Positions 1 to 9,965 of a DNA stretch of 64,000 nucleotides are shown one piece after another. Positions within the stretch are counted from its first letter, which is position 1. Each line of letters begins with the position of its first letter. The translations under genes were made by a program, and so were the position numbers. Source of the DNA: Ceratothoa steindachneri (Eukaryota > Arthropoda > Malacostraca > Isopoda > Cymothoidae); the NCBI GenBank assembly GCA_963969495.1, contig OZ018321.1, forward strand, positions 103,519,578 to 103,583,577. The letters are read 5' to 3'. Below the pieces are notes generated by a model, which had not been told where the DNA came from, made no database searches, and saw only the letters and a list, made by a program, of their open reading frames with translations.

Positions 1-735
1 CTTTACTACTTTGTTGACTACCAGGCTAACTACAAGTCTCTGGGTCTGCCACAATAATCTTAAGATCCTGGCCCTCCTATCGAGGATTACTACGTCCAAC
101 TAAAGATATCCGCCCTCTCTCTCTGGCTACCCAGTTAGGAGCTCCAACCATTGGGTAACTTCTGGTTTGTGAGTCTTTGGCGTAGGTTGCGAACACCATT
201 CTTTAACGCATCTAGGGCAGACCCTTGAAAATACCGCAAACCTGAGACAAGATAGGCGCGAGATAGTGGTCGCAAGTGTCATAAAATGCGGTGTGTTGGC
301 AGGCCTATCATATCCGACTACGTTCCTCTCTCTCAATCCTCGCCCGACCTTGATGTTGGGTCTCATGAGGAGCTAAAAGACGGCACCACTCTGGCAGGTG
401 GAGGGTTTTCCCTCCTACCTCATCAATGTGTTAGGTGTTCGTGCAAACATATTTTTGGACTAACTGACTTTGGGAGAGTCTGGCCTCCTCGATTTTATTT
501 GACTATTTGTTGGTGGTCGCATGTTCCTGCGCCTTGGGGTGGGGGGAACTCCTCTCAACGCCGGAGAATGCCGCCTCTTTATTTTGTTCTTTGTTTATTT
601 TAGGTGGGGAAGTTCTATCTTAGCTCTAGGCTGAAATTTTAAGTACGGCGAACAATGCCCGTGAAGACATTATTATAAATACCCAGCTCTGGCATAATAA
701 AGTAATGTCTGTCTTTTGCCACCGTTAGTTCCGGC
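1..735 (+). repeat. Possible 3' end of an I-like LINE (weak)
   Basis: No domain could be read with confidence. The only anchor is a 13-base match, TTAAGTACGGCGA at 639-651, which also occurs at 671-683 of the 15 kb block (15671-15683), just behind the RNase H region of the I-like LINE. A TATA-like TATAAATA (675-682) and an AATAAA (697-702) follow, so the block could equally be part of an LTR. The open frame at 286-603 has no recognisable motif and is not called as a gene. Confidence 0.2.
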
Positions 736-1732
736 TGACAAGGTTGGTAAACTCCACTTAAAAATGTGCTGATTGATTTTTCAACAATATTTAAAGGAAA
801 ACCATTGCTTAAAAAGAAGATTGTGAGTTGTTAAATTCTTTATCTATAAGAGTATAAGATGAACAAAGATTGTATGCGCGGTGAATAAGGGTCTTAATGG
901 ACGAGATTTTATATTTCAAATCTAAGCTACTAAATAAAATCCTTAGCTAAAAAATACACGCATTAAAAGGAATATTTTTGTCAAATAAAATTTCAAATTA
1001 TCTTTATAAACAAACTAAGTACAAAATCTTTCTTTAAAATAAAGGATCCGATAGAATTGAATATGACTCAAAAGGAACTAAAAATTGACCATTTTGCAGT
1101 GGTATCAAATTTTATAATCGGTTCACACGCAGAACCCTTATTTAGGTATTCTTTGGCGAAGCAAAAAATGTAGTATTGTTGCCTCTTTCTTAGGAGTAAA
1201 TAAGAATTCACCGTTGGACTGTTGTCATTAGGCGGCGGTGCTCGCAGGCATTTGCAAGACACAATCGTTTTCAGCATTTCTCGAAACTGTTACCTCCTTT
1301 ACTGGCTAGAGTATGAGGGGCCCCCCCATTCTTTATTTTTATGTATTTATCAATATTATTCTTGATCTTGAGGTTTTCTATATTCGAATCTATTCATTTC
1401 TTCTTGACTGAAGTTGCCCCTTCAAACATTGTCTTCCATTTATCTGACTTGGTATTCTTGTTGGCGGAGATTCCTTCTTCTTTAAGTTGGCTGGGTTAAT
1501 TCTTGATCTTCGTATCCTTCCTTTCTTGAAGCATCTTCCAATTAACTTGACGTGATGATTTCTTCTTGATGATTTGATGAGTTCTTCGATGAGTTGTTCT
1601 TGCTTCTTGATGATTTCTTGGATTCTTGATGAGTTAACCCTTGAAGTCGTTTTCCTTGAGTTACGTTTTTCTTTGGGAGGCGATCCATTTATCTTGAGTC
1701 TGCGTGATTTTTCTTCGTAAAAATTGTGGACT
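736..1732. other. AT-rich spacer, no gene seen
   Basis: AT-rich DNA with short chance frames only. A short C-run lies near 1320. From about 1545 to 1640 there is a degenerate low-complexity stretch built on TTCTTGATGA-like units. No coding motif, RNA gene or element terminus was recognised. Confidence 0.4.
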
Positions 1733-1802
1733 TTTGAGTTTCGAACGCGGTATCTTTAGATCTAAAGGCCAATACTCTAGCCATCACGCTATGGCGGAGT
1801 CC
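1733..1802 (-). repeat. tRNA-derived SINE head
   Basis: Read on the minus strand, the segment has a tRNA-like layout: an A-box-like TAGCGTGATGGCTAGAGTA (complement of 1773-1791) and, about 30 bases on, a B-box-like GCGTTCGAAAC (complement of about 1738-1748). Box spacing is tRNA-like, but the cloverleaf is imperfect, so a pol III promoter of a SINE is more likely than a working tRNA gene. Body and tail were not delimited. Confidence 0.45.
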
Positions 1803-2527
1803 GTTTTGAGTTGGTAATTTAATGGGCTATTTATATTATCGACTTGGAAGGAATTTTCCTCTTATACATCTTCGCACCCCTACAGCAGCATGTAGAAAGC
1901 CAATGTAATTCGTCGCTTTGTTTCCTCAATGAGTTCTGAGCCGTCAATAAAGAAAAATGATGATGATGATGTAACACGTGGGGAAATGTTTTGTAGGTAT
2001 AAATAGTGGTTAAGAATATTTAAGTTTGCTCTGCATTCAATTGAGCCTTTCAAATATATTTCTGCTAACTCGTTAGCTTTCATTCTTATTTTTAATTTGG
2101 TTTTAGTTTTCATTCTTGTTTCGCCTGTTTGTGGGCACTTTGTGTCTTTTTGTCTATTCGATTCATATATTTGTTTAGTTATTTCCTTATTATTTTTTTA
2201 TTTTGTCTGGATTAGGTTGGGCACTTCGCTTCTTTTTAATTATTTTATTTCTTTTGTTTTCGTTTGATGTTAATTTTGGGGTCTTTTAATTTATTTATTT
2301 GCTTTGTATTTATTTACATTTGGGCACTTCGCCTATTTTGTTTTTCTTGTATCTCTTTGTGATTAGTCGTCTCGTATCGTGGAGTCGTTTCGGTAATTCT
2401 TCTTTGGTAAGTAGGATCATTTTGTTTTGGTTAGGTGTATATCTCGGCTTAGTCTTCCCTGGAGCACAGTATTCCCAATACTTGGAAATAAGGCTCTCCT
2501 GGTAACACGTCCAATTAGGGGTTGCGG
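1803..2527. other. AT/T-rich region; right end may be LINE A 3' sequence
   Basis: Mostly T-rich sequence with a loosely repeated GGGCACTT(C/T)GC motif (about 2133, 2218, 2320). The last ~110 bases flank the mariner at 2528. If the mariner is removed and one TA kept, the minus-strand frame of LINE A stays open for about 36 codons to a TGA near 2417. This suggests the right part belongs to the C-terminal or 3' region of LINE A. No domain is recognised there. Confidence 0.3.
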
Positions 2528-3462
2528 TACGAGGGGCGGTCAATAAGTTTTGCGAATCGGTAGGGCAAAACAGACGAAGGGAGGTGGCTGTTTGTGGGGG
2601 TGTTAGGACAAGTTATGACAAATCAGGACCTGTAGTCGCACGCTCCTGCCTCGTCTATTTAAAAAGCAGTAGCTGATTGCAGATCATCAGTCACAAATTC
2701 TTCAACAATGGAGAAGGTTGAGCACCGCGCAGTAATCAAATTTTTGACCAAGGAAGGCAAGAATGCAAAAGAGATCCATGAACGCATGGTTGCAGTGTAC
2801 ACCGACACCGCCCCTTCCTATGCAACCATTGCTCGCTGGAATAGGGAGTTCCGCCATGATCGTGAGTCCCTTGAAGATGACCCCCGTCCATGAAGCCCGT
2901 CAGACGTGACCAATGAGGACAATGTGGCCCGTGTGGAGAGGAGGATCCTCGAAAATCGACGGGTGAAGGTCGAAGAAATCGAACGAGAACTTGGAATATC
3001 ACATGGAAGTGTTATCAACATCATCCACGACAATTTGGCCATGCCCAAGGTCTCTGCCCGTTGGGTCCCTAGAAACCTCACGCCCCATGATTGACTTCAA
3101 CGTCGTCAAAGTCCACAAGGCCAGAGTTGCACAAGCTGCCCTGCGCGAGTGTGGATTCGAGGAGCTCAACCATCCCCCCTACAGTCCAGATCTGGCCCTT
3201 AGCGACTACTTTTTATTCCGCCAACTCAAGGCTGCACTGCGTGGACGCCGGTTTGGGGACGATGAAGATGTCCAGCTCGTCGTCCAGGAGTGGATTGAAC
3301 AGCAGTCGGAGATTTCTGGTTGTCAGGAATTCGAAGCCTCAGGGACAAGTGGCGCAAGTGCATTGAAGTCGAGGGTAGTTATATTGAAAAATACTAAAAC
3401 ACTTTTCCTCATATCTCGTTTCCTTATATCCGAACTGCAAAACTTATTGACCGCCCCTCGTA
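2528..3462 (+). mobile_element. Internally deleted mariner, copy 1
   Basis: Both termini are present. CGAGGGGCGGTCAATAAGTT (2530-2549, continuing TTTGC) is matched exactly over 24 bases by the complement of 3437-3460, and each end abuts a TA, the mariner target duplication. At 935 bp the element is shorter than the roughly 1.3 kb of a full mariner, because the middle of the transposase gene is missing. It sits inside the C-terminal part of LINE A. The same deletion is found in the copy at 48432-49367. Confidence 0.93.
2708..3397 (+). pseudogene. Mariner transposase, internally deleted
   Basis: The reading starts at ATG 2708 with MEKVEHRAVIKFL and runs through the N-terminal helix-turn-helix DNA-binding region, including the mariner linker WVPRNLTPHD around 3065-3090. 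A GGA-to-TGA change ends the first frame at about 2892. After the linker the sequence jumps near 3110 to HKARVAQAALRECGFEELN and the C-terminal motif YSPDLALSDYFLF, where the last catalytic Asp of the D,D34D triad lies. The first two catalytic Asp are lost with the deletion, so no active enzyme can be made. The frame ends with ...SYIEKY and TAA at 3395-3397. Confidence 0.92.
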
Positions 3463-3940
3463 TATCCAGATTTGCGTCTATAAGTGGGAGTATTTCGTCA
3501 ACTACCTTTTCCCATGTCTTTCTCCCTAGCCTTTGGAGCACAATATTAAGTGGCTTTAGTCCTGCTTTTGCGTGCAGTTCCTTCTGCCAAATACAGTCCC
3601 TTCTGCGCGCGCCAGCTTTCAGCATGGTAGCTTTGTTCTGGACTCTGCATTTGTCTGAGAGAGGTTGAACTATCTGCCTGCATTACCACTACCGGGTACA
3701 CCAGTGTTGAGCGCATCAGGGCAGTATACAATTTACCAAGTTCTTTTTAGCTAGGGAGATTCGGTTGTTGATGTGCGTCTTATACTGTGTTGAAGTGATG
3801 CGTAGACCCAGGACTCTACCCTCTTCGGAGTAAGGGTAGAATTCATTTTCGACTATGATGTCATCGCGTTTCCGGCGGTTCACTGGAAGGATCTGGTACT
3901 TTCGGCGGTTGATCTTAATTTTCCACCTTTTTTCGAATCA
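3463..3940 (-). pseudogene. LINE A: region downstream of RT palm (C-terminal)
   Basis: On the minus strand, starting at the 3940 side, the sequence reads EKRWKIKINRRKYQ, then VLGLRITSTQYKTHINNRIS, then LVNC, and after a frame break WQKELHAKAGLKPLNIVLQR and RKTWEKVVDEILPLIDANLD. A 'wkIKiN..K' strand followed by a 'yLG..i' strand is the usual palm-to-thumb order in I/Jockey-type non-LTR retrotransposons. Stops and at least one frameshift interrupt it. It is one of three pieces of a single old LINE and is cut at 3462 by the mariner. Confidence 0.72.
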
Positions 3941-4178
3941 TAACATAACATAACATAATTTCACGGATGACAAAAGCCACAAGGGCTTATCAAAGGTCAT
4001 CCGCATCCACCAAAACCCACCCACAAAAAGCACCATCACCAGAGGAAGACAAAATCAAAGTCTCCCACAATATAATATAACAGATGACAAAAGCCACAAG
4101 GGCTCATCATAGGTCATCCGAGTCAAACGGCCTCTTTTTTAAGGCACCCAAACTCCCAGGAAAACTACATCCAAAGGA
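3941..4178 (-). repeat. 5'-truncated LINE 3' tail (LINE B) inside LINE A
   Basis: The left edge is a tandem ATAAC tail (about 3940-3957), typical of the 3' end of a non-LTR element on the minus strand. The body holds two copies of GATGACAAAAGCCACAAGGG (from 3966 and from 4084), each with a GGTCATCCG end that can pair with the CGGATGAC start, so each can form a hairpin. A related copy with the same tail lies at 55061-55392. The segment separates LINE A's FADG block from its WKIKIN block, which would otherwise be adjacent, so it is an insertion. Confidence 0.7.
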
Positions 4179-4698
4179 TGTAGTTTAAACTCCAACGTTC
4201 CTATAGGAACTAGGGATGATCTGAGTCACGCCGTCTGCAAACTGCAGATACATCACTTCATCCCCGACTGGAGCAGGTAATTCCGATGTGTAGACAAAGT
4301 ACAACAGTGGACTCAGTGGACAGCTACCTTGTAGAACACCCGCCTCAAGTTTGAACTCGGGTCCTCTGAAACCAAGGATTGAAATTTGGGCTTTTCTCTC
4401 CATGATGTAATCACAGAGGACCCTTTTCAGGATCGGGTTTAGCTGTAGGCCTAACATCTTGAATTGTAGACCTCTTGGCTAAACTTTATCGAAAGCCTTT
4501 TGAACATCTCGCATCACCACGTCTACGTATTTCCCCTCAATTTTACAGTGGGCGACTTTTTCGGTGAGAAGGGCGAGAGCTGTATCGGTTCTCCTTATCT
4601 TGCAGAACCCATGTTGCTAAGGGTTATGAGCTTCCAGCTCGGTTAGCTGGTCTTGTAGCCTGTTAGCTAGAAGCTTCTCGTAGACTTTGCTTACTTGG
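4179..4698 (-). pseudogene. LINE A: reverse transcriptase core, broken
   Basis: From the 4698 side on the minus strand one reads SKVYEKLLANRLQDQLTELE, QHGFCKIRRTDTALALL, DVQKAFDKV, ILGFRGPEFKLEAGVLQGSC, PLSPLLYFVYTSELP and YLQFADGVTQII. These are RT motifs 2 to 5 in order. The catalytic FADD has become FADG, and in-frame stops occur before QHGF and after FDKV. The family looks like an I- or Jockey-group LINE. The upstream RT fingers of the same element continue at 7839, across the inserted younger LINE. Confidence 0.82.
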
Positions 4699-7600
4699 TA
4701 TACTTGGTCGTGTTTAGAGGTCTACGCCTCACAGTCGTGGTGGTCCACCGCTGCTGCCGTCCCTTGTGTCCCGTTTCATTAGAGCCACTTGGTCCGGTAT
4801 TGAGTTTGACTCCGCTCGGCAATACTTTATGTATCCCGGTACTGTGGGTTCGTCTGGTAGCGACCTTAAGTATTTGTCCAGGCTTGATTTAAATCGCTCC
4901 ACACGGCAGGAGGTCAACTTTCTTGTTTCCTTGGGGAGTGTGTTGAATATCCGCGGCCCCTCTTGTAGCAAGCTTGATGCCAACAGTGATCTTATTCTAG
5001 TTGGGGCTCCCGCAGGTAAGGATCTTCTTCCACATTTTCTCCCAGTTCTCTCATTTTCATGGATGTACAGTACAGAGGGATTTGGATCTGGCACTAATTG
5101 TTCTAAGATCTTCCATAGATAGATTACTCTATATCTCTCTCTTCTCCTCTGCTGAGAGTAGAGGCCTAGAGTTTTGAGTCTTTGCCAGTAGTCCAATTCC
5201 CTCATGCCCCTGATTTGTCTGGTGAACATTCTTTGTACTGTCTCCAGCATCTGTATTTCCCTTTTCTTGGATGGGGACCACAGTTGGCTGCAGTAATCTA
5301 GTATGGGTTGTACTAGGGCTTTCCAAAGGGTTAGCATAGGTTCAGGTTCCCTCGATGAGAAGGTTCTAAGGATCCATCCACTCATGCCTCTGGCTTTCTT
5401 CACTGCTTCTCCAATGTGGTGGCTGAAGGTACCATCGCTTTCCAGATATACACCCAAGCATTTCACGTGTTCCTTTGGTATTATCTCTTTACCACTCTCT
5501 GTGAGAAGCTTTGTGTTTGATTTTATATGCTGGTTTGTGCCATATCTCAGTACTTCAAACTTATCTTCATTAAAGTCCATGTTGTTCTCTTTGGCCCAGT
5601 CATATATCTTGTCCAGGTCTTCTTGGAGCAGATGCACTTCTTCTTCCTTCTTGATTTGCCGACTGATGTGCGTGTCATCGGCGAAAGACATGAGGGATGC
5701 TCCGGCTCTTGCGCCAATATCATTCAAATGTATCAGAAACAATAGTGGGCCAAGAACCGAACCTTGTGGTACTCCACTTATTACTTTGGCCTCTTCTGAC
5801 TTTTGGGACTCTACAGTCACAAACTGTGTTCTGTCTGAGAGGAAGCTATGTATCCACTCACCTATTTTACCCTTTATTCCTAGAACTTTTAGCTTATGGA
5901 GTAATATCCCATGATCCACTTTATCAAATGCCTTAGAAAAATCCAAGAACACCGTATCAACATTTTCTCCTTTGGCTAGGCTTTGTAGGACCCAGTCATA
6001 GTGGGCCAACATGTTTGAGAGGCAAGATCTTCCTTTTCTAAAACCATGTTGTGAGTGTGTGAGTAGCTTATTTTCCTCCAGGTACTCTAGTATCTTATTT
6101 CTGACACATTTTTCAAATATTTTAATTAAGTGTGAGGTCAGGGCTACTGGCCTATAATTTTTGGGCAGGGTCCTGTCTCCTCCTTTGTAAATGGGGCTGA
6201 TTGCTGCTTTCTTGAGTGGGCTTGGAATTTCTCCTGCGTCTATTGAACAGCGCCAAAGCCTACTGATGGGTTCCGCCAGGATTTCCTTGCATTTGAGGAG
6301 CAAAATTGCAGGTATTCCGTCTGGTCCAGGAGCTGCATTGTTTCTTAGCTCTCCTATTGCCCTCTCAATTTCTTTGGGTGTGATATCCATGTCCGTGATG
6401 GCTGGTCCAGGGTGAGCTTCAGTGAAGAAGGTAGCTGGGTCTTTAACTTGTTTTGTTACCTGTGGCGTACTGAATGCTCTACTGTACTGTTTGACCAGAA
6501 TCCTGGACATTTCTTCTGGGTCCTTCGTAGTTTGTCCCTGGTCTGTTTGTAGTGGCCCAATCTTAGTTTTTACTTTAGTGGAACGTTTGCAGTAGCTGAA
6601 GAAGTATTTTGGGTTTCTTTTGATGTTTTCTACCGCTATTTTTTCTTCCCTTTCCCTCTGTTCCGTATGGGATTCCATGATTTGGGTTTCTACCTTTAAT
6701 ATTTTTGCACTAAGAGCTTGCATCCTCTCTTTCTTGTGTGCCTTGTCCAACTGTTTGTTTAAGGCTGCTCTTTGTTTCATTAAAACCCTTCTGTCCTTTG
6801 GTATTGCAGTAGGTCTGTTTGTTTTCCTTTTCTTTTTGGGGACATGTTCTTGACATGTTTTTGTTATCTCTGCCATGATCACATCAAGTACTTCACTGGG
6901 ACTTTTCCCCGTCCTATCGAGGGTCAATTTCCAATCTACTTCACCAAGTCTTTGTTTAATTTCTTCCCAATTTGCCTGTTCACTGAAGAAGTTTAGGGAT
7001 GCAAGTGTAGATGTTTCCTTCTGGCAGAGAATTGTCCCTTTGGTATTATTTGTACTGTAATTAGTTTCTAGGATTATAAGATTGTGGTCCGATATGATTG
7101 TCTTTTCCACCCTGATATTGCTGATGGCCTCTGAGTTATTGGTAAAGTACAAATCTAATACGTTAGCCAATCTTGTAGGCTCTACAATCATTTGTGTCAG
7201 GAAAGCCTTTTCTGTAGTTTCAAGCAAGAGGCTAGCTTGGTTTTGTTCCTCCCTTGTGCCTCCCGATATTAGGCCCTCTGGCCACCTAATGTGGGGGAAG
7301 TTAAAGTCCCCACAGAAGATTATCTCTGGCATAGGTGTCTGCAGCTTTTCCAGTGTGACCAGCTTTTCCAGTGGAGGTCGATAGCAATTTACTATTATTT
7401 GGCTGCCAGTATTTTGTTTTACCAGGAGAGCCATCATTTCCACCTGGCCATCCGAGTGTAGCATTAGTGGTTGGGTTTTACTAGCAATATCATCTCTTAC
7501 ATATGTGATCACCCCACCATTTTTTCGGTTCACTCTGTCCGTTCTATATATACTGTAATTTTCAATTGCTATTTCTGAGTTTTGTATTTCACTCCTTAGG

Positions 7601-7838
7601 TGCGTTTCAGTGAGGGTAATATACATTGGGTCTTCTAGTTTTACTATGTCCCTTAAGAGTGGTAGTTTACTTCTGTTTGTTTTGGGATATAGGCCCTGTA
7701 TATTACCCATCATAATTTTCTCTAATGGGCTATTATTGTATTTGCCCAGGGTAGGCCCATCCTTTGGCCAGGAATTTGCAGATTTTGTGCCATCCAGTAC
7801 CCCCGGTTGTCCCTGACCATGTTGTTTAGCATTTGTCC
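4699..7838 (-). mobile_element. CR1/Jockey-group LINE with intact ORF2, nested in LINE A
   Basis: A non-LTR element of about 3.1 kb contains an unbroken endonuclease-RT frame. Its 3' end (about 4699-4728) is a very short untranslated tail with a repeated ACCAAGTAT unit, like the short tandem 3' ends of CR1-type LINEs. The 5' end is truncated: no ORF1 is present, and at about 7838 the sequence changes directly into LINE A at that element's DYRP motif. Flanking LINE A reads on from DYRP (right side) to SKVYEKLL (left side), which are neighbouring RT motifs, so the insertion split LINE A in its RT domain. Confidence 0.85.
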
Positions 7839-7854
7839 CTGGCCTATAGTCCAC
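4729..7854 (-). CDS. LINE ORF2: APE endonuclease and reverse transcriptase
   Basis: 1041 codons without a stop. The first few residues (MDYRPG) derive from the RT of LINE A. The element's own protein more likely starts at one of two Met (residues 48/49, about 7713-7708) before GNIQGLYPKT. The apurinic-type endonuclease spans about 49-265, with TETH (82-85), CGDFN (181-185) and SDHN (255-258). RT motifs follow: GPDGIP near 510, NYRPVAL near 566, VFLDFSKAFDKVDH with catalytic Asp 638, SGVPQGSVLGPLLF near 693 and FADDT at 724-728. The C-terminal part is the basic region usual in CR1/Jockey LINEs. The protein would nick target DNA and copy its own RNA there. All catalytic residues visible are kept. 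No ORF1 or promoter is attached, so autonomous activity of this copy is doubtful. Confidence 0.9.
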   Translation of the reverse strand: MDYRPGTNAKQHGQGQPGVLDGTKSANSWPKDGPTLGKYNNSPLEKIMMGNIQGLYPKTNRSKLPLLRDIVKLEDPMYITLTETHLRSEIQNSEIAIENYSIYRTDRVNRKNGGVITYVRDDIASKTQPLMLHSDGQVEMMALLVKQNTGSQIIVNCYRPPLEKLVTLEKLQTPMPEIIFCGDFNFPHIRWPEGLISGGTREEQNQASLLLETTEKAFLTQMIVEPTRLANVLDLYFTNNSEAISNIRVEKTIISDHNLIILETNYSTNNTKGTILCQKETSTLASLNFFSEQANWEEIKQRLGEVDWKLTLDRTGKSPSEVLDVIMAEITKTCQEHVPKKKRKTNRPTAIPKDRRVLMKQRAALNKQLDKAHKKERMQALSAKILKVETQIMESHTEQREREEKIAVENIKRNPKYFFSYCKRSTKVKTKIGPLQTDQGQTTKDPEEMSRILVKQYSRAFSTPQVTKQVKDPATFFTEAHPGPAITDMDITPKEIERAIGELRNNAAPGPDGIPAILLLKCKEILAEPISRLWRCSIDAGEIPSPLKKAAISPIYKGGDRTLPKNYRPVALTSHLIKIFEKCVRNKILEYLEENKLLTHSQHGFRKGRSCLSNMLAHYDWVLQSLAKGENVDTVFLDFSKAFDKVDHGILLHKLKVLGIKGKIGEWIHSFLSDRTQFVTVESQKSEEAKVISGVPQGSVLGPLLFLIHLNDIGARAGASLMSFADDTHISRQIKKEEEVHLLQEDLDKIYDWAKENNMDFNEDKFEVLRYGTNQHIKSNTKLLTESGKEIIPKEHVKCLGVYLESDGTFSHHIGEAVKKARGMSGWILRTFSSREPEPMLTLWKALVQPILDYCSQLWSPSKKREIQMLETVQRMFTRQIRGMRELDYWQRLKTLGLYSQQRRRERYRVIYLWKILEQLVPDPNPSVLYIHENERTGRKCGRRSLPAGAPTRIRSLLASSLLQEGPRIFNTLPKETRKLTSCRVERFKSSLDKYLRSLPDEPTVPGYIKYCRAESNSIPDQVALMKRDTRDGSSGGPPRL

Positions 7855-8643
7855 CAGTCGATCGGGGGCTTCTTTCCTTTTGGGATAAAAATGATTTTGG
7901 CCATTTTTTATAATATCGGGAAAGAGCCCGTATTCAGAGAAGCGTTGTAGATGTTAGTGATTCCCTGAGTGATCTTCCGGGGGGCATGTATCAAGTTGTT
8001 TTTAGTGAGGCCTGTCCAGCCTGGTGCCTTTTGTTTAAGGGTTTCATGACTGCCATGACCTCTTCAGTTGTAATTGCTCGGCCATGGTCCGTCATCTCCC
8101 ACCCCTCCGACGTAGGTTCATGGGTGTGTTCGATGTATAATCTGATTAGGATCTTCAATCAGTTGGTCTTTGAATTCCGTATCGTCCTCAGGTGTTATTG
8201 AAAAAATTTCGTTCCAGAACGTGCGGAACCTTTCCTCTAGGACCGCCGGATCCTCCAAGTAGTCATTGCCCTCCTTAATGCGGGTCTTTTCTCTACTTGG
8301 TAGGCCTTTTAATTTCCTCACTAGTCACCAGAATTTATCGGAGTTCGCCTCGCTGTCTACCCTGGCTATTAGGTTAATAGCCAGCTTTAATTTTTCACCC
8401 AGGGGTCGTAGCAGGGAGCTTCTTTCCCGATTTGTACCTGCTCTTCTGATCTCTTCATACACCTCCATGTATTACCTGACGATCTCTTTCATCTCCTCTG
8501 TCCATCTGGTTTGTGGATGAGTTTTGTACCCTTTTATATGTACTCTCGCGTTCATCCTCGGTGATCCAGGACGTTTTCCTCCAGATACCCGTCGATCTCC
8601 TCTAGTGTTGCACGGCTTAGTTTCGCTGGTTTGAATCCGCTGT
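7839..8643 (-). pseudogene. LINE A: endonuclease-RT linker and RT fingers, broken
   Basis: Minus strand from the 8643 side: TRWTEEMKEIVR, then LAINLIARVDSEANSDKFW, LEERFRTFWNEIF, then APGWTGLTKNNLIHAP, TNIYNASLNTGSFPD and finally KIIFIPKGKKPP running into DYRP. This is the usual order of the region before and into the RT domain (APG.DGL, L..G.fP..wK, I.fIpK..K, dYRPi). Several stops and frame shifts are present. The endonuclease itself is absent, so LINE A is 5'-truncated or deleted at about 8643. Confidence 0.78.
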
Positions 8644-9589
8644 GTGAGAAAGAATAAATTAAACATAAAATTGTCATGAAATATCTGCTCAATCCTGATT
8701 GGCTAGATTTTGTATCGTTTAAGTTTACGAAAATGATTATATATAGAGCAGCATTTTGACGCTAAAGGCAGTTATTTCCTGTTCGCCACTTGTATATGCA
8801 TCTACGCTCCAACCTAATAAAGAAGTTGAATCCTGCTCCAAATTTCCTTTAACTTTAGAGGAACCTACGATCACCTGACTACCCAGCTATACAAAACGTC
8901 AAGAAAATTCCCCTTTTTCATTTGGCTACTAGACCTCATACCGGTTCCAAAGAGTCTTAGGAGTTCAATAATATACTCATTTAAATGTCCAGTGTGTTCC
9001 CATGGTAAATACATTGGAAGCTCCGTGAAAACTCTGAAGGCAAGTTTCTCGGGGTCATATGGGCATAAGTAATCGAACAGGCAAAGTACTTCAAAGTAAA
9101 GAAAATTCAGCAATCGAAATTTTAAATTCACATAAATGCGCGATTTCACTTGCAATCTTGGAAACATATATAAAACAGGTCAACACAGACTTAAATAGTG
9201 ATTTGTCGTCGGTTCCCCTCCTATTTAACTAAATTGTTTTTGTATATTAGCTGCGACTGTCATCTTGGCATTTGTCAGGTAAACCTGGACATCGTTTAAT
9301 ACGATCTAATGCTATGTTGGTGTATTTTTATAAAACCAGTTTTCTGGATAATTTATACTTTGACTTTTCGTTAAAATGTTGCTTTTGAAAGTTAATACTC
9401 CTTAGTATATCGTTTAATAATATTTTTTTAATAATAGTTCAATATAAATATTAAACTCATAATCCAACTTATGAAATTTAAATTATTTTTTGTAGTCGCT
9501 AATTAAAACATTTTAAAAACCTGTCCTTTTACTATAAATCTAAACTCTAATTTTATAAATTATTAAGAATTTTGCTCTTGTATATATTT
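8644..9589. other. AT-rich stretch, no gene; LTR-like promoter and polyA motifs
   Basis: No coding motif. A TATA-like TATATATAG (about 8738-8746) and an AATAAAG (about 8817) about 80 bases downstream give a solo-LTR-like look, but TG/CA ends and target duplication were not found. The minus-strand frame 8871-9167 has no recognisable domain. Confidence 0.25.
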
Positions 9590-9660
9590 TATAGGCCTGA
9601 GAAGATGACTGTATTATGGTCGAAACGTCGCCACTAAATAAATAAAAAATGTCAGCACCA
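9590..9660 (+). repeat. Penelope-like element 3' signature
   Basis: The segment GAAGATGACTGTATTATGGT (from 9600) followed by CGAAACGTCGCC has the spacing GA(A)GATGA...TCGAAACGT that ends many Penelope-like elements. A related signature is on the minus strand at 19812-19862. No coding sequence of the element remains next to it. Confidence 0.4.
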
Positions 9661-9716
9661 ATTTTCCGTGTCGGGATTTCTGTTAAAAATTAAATTCACG
9701 CTTTCTAGAAGCAATC

Positions 9717-9720
<4 letters not shown>

Positions 9721-9762
<42 letters not shown>
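9721..9762. repeat. (TA)n microsatellite
   Basis: About 21 TA units. The array lies directly at the 3' side of the minus-strand SINE that follows, and probably grew from that SINE's tail. Confidence 0.95.
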
Positions 9763-9768
<6 letters not shown>

Positions 9769-9965
9769 CACAACACACCGCAATAAAGAGAGAACGGAAT
9801 AATCTTTCTTCGGAAATAGTTCTTTTCTACTTCGAAAAAATCCTAGCAGGGGTGGGATTCGAACCGTGCACTCTGAGGCAGCAAGCAACCGCTTTGATCT
9901 CAATTAAACCGTCCCTTAGGCCAATCGGCTACGCGGAAGACAAAAATCTTCCGAATAAAAAACCT
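9763..9965 (-). repeat. tRNA-derived SINE with (TA)n tail
   Basis: On the minus strand from about 9950: GTAGCCGATTGGCCTAAGGG resembles an A box (TRGCNNAGYNGG type), and CGGTTCGAATCCCACCCC (complement of about 9849-9866) is a near-perfect B box. The A-to-B distance is longer than in a tRNA because of an insertion or long variable region, so this is not a functional tRNA. The body runs toward the (TA)n at 9721-9762. Confidence 0.7.

Noticed and set aside
2991..3668. 225-codon plus-strand frame across mariner and LINE A
   Set aside because: It crosses the mariner 3' terminal repeat into antisense LINE sequence; not a gene.
5303..7384. Several plus-strand frames of 70-203 codons opposite the intact LINE
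   Set aside because: Antisense shadows of the long ORF2.
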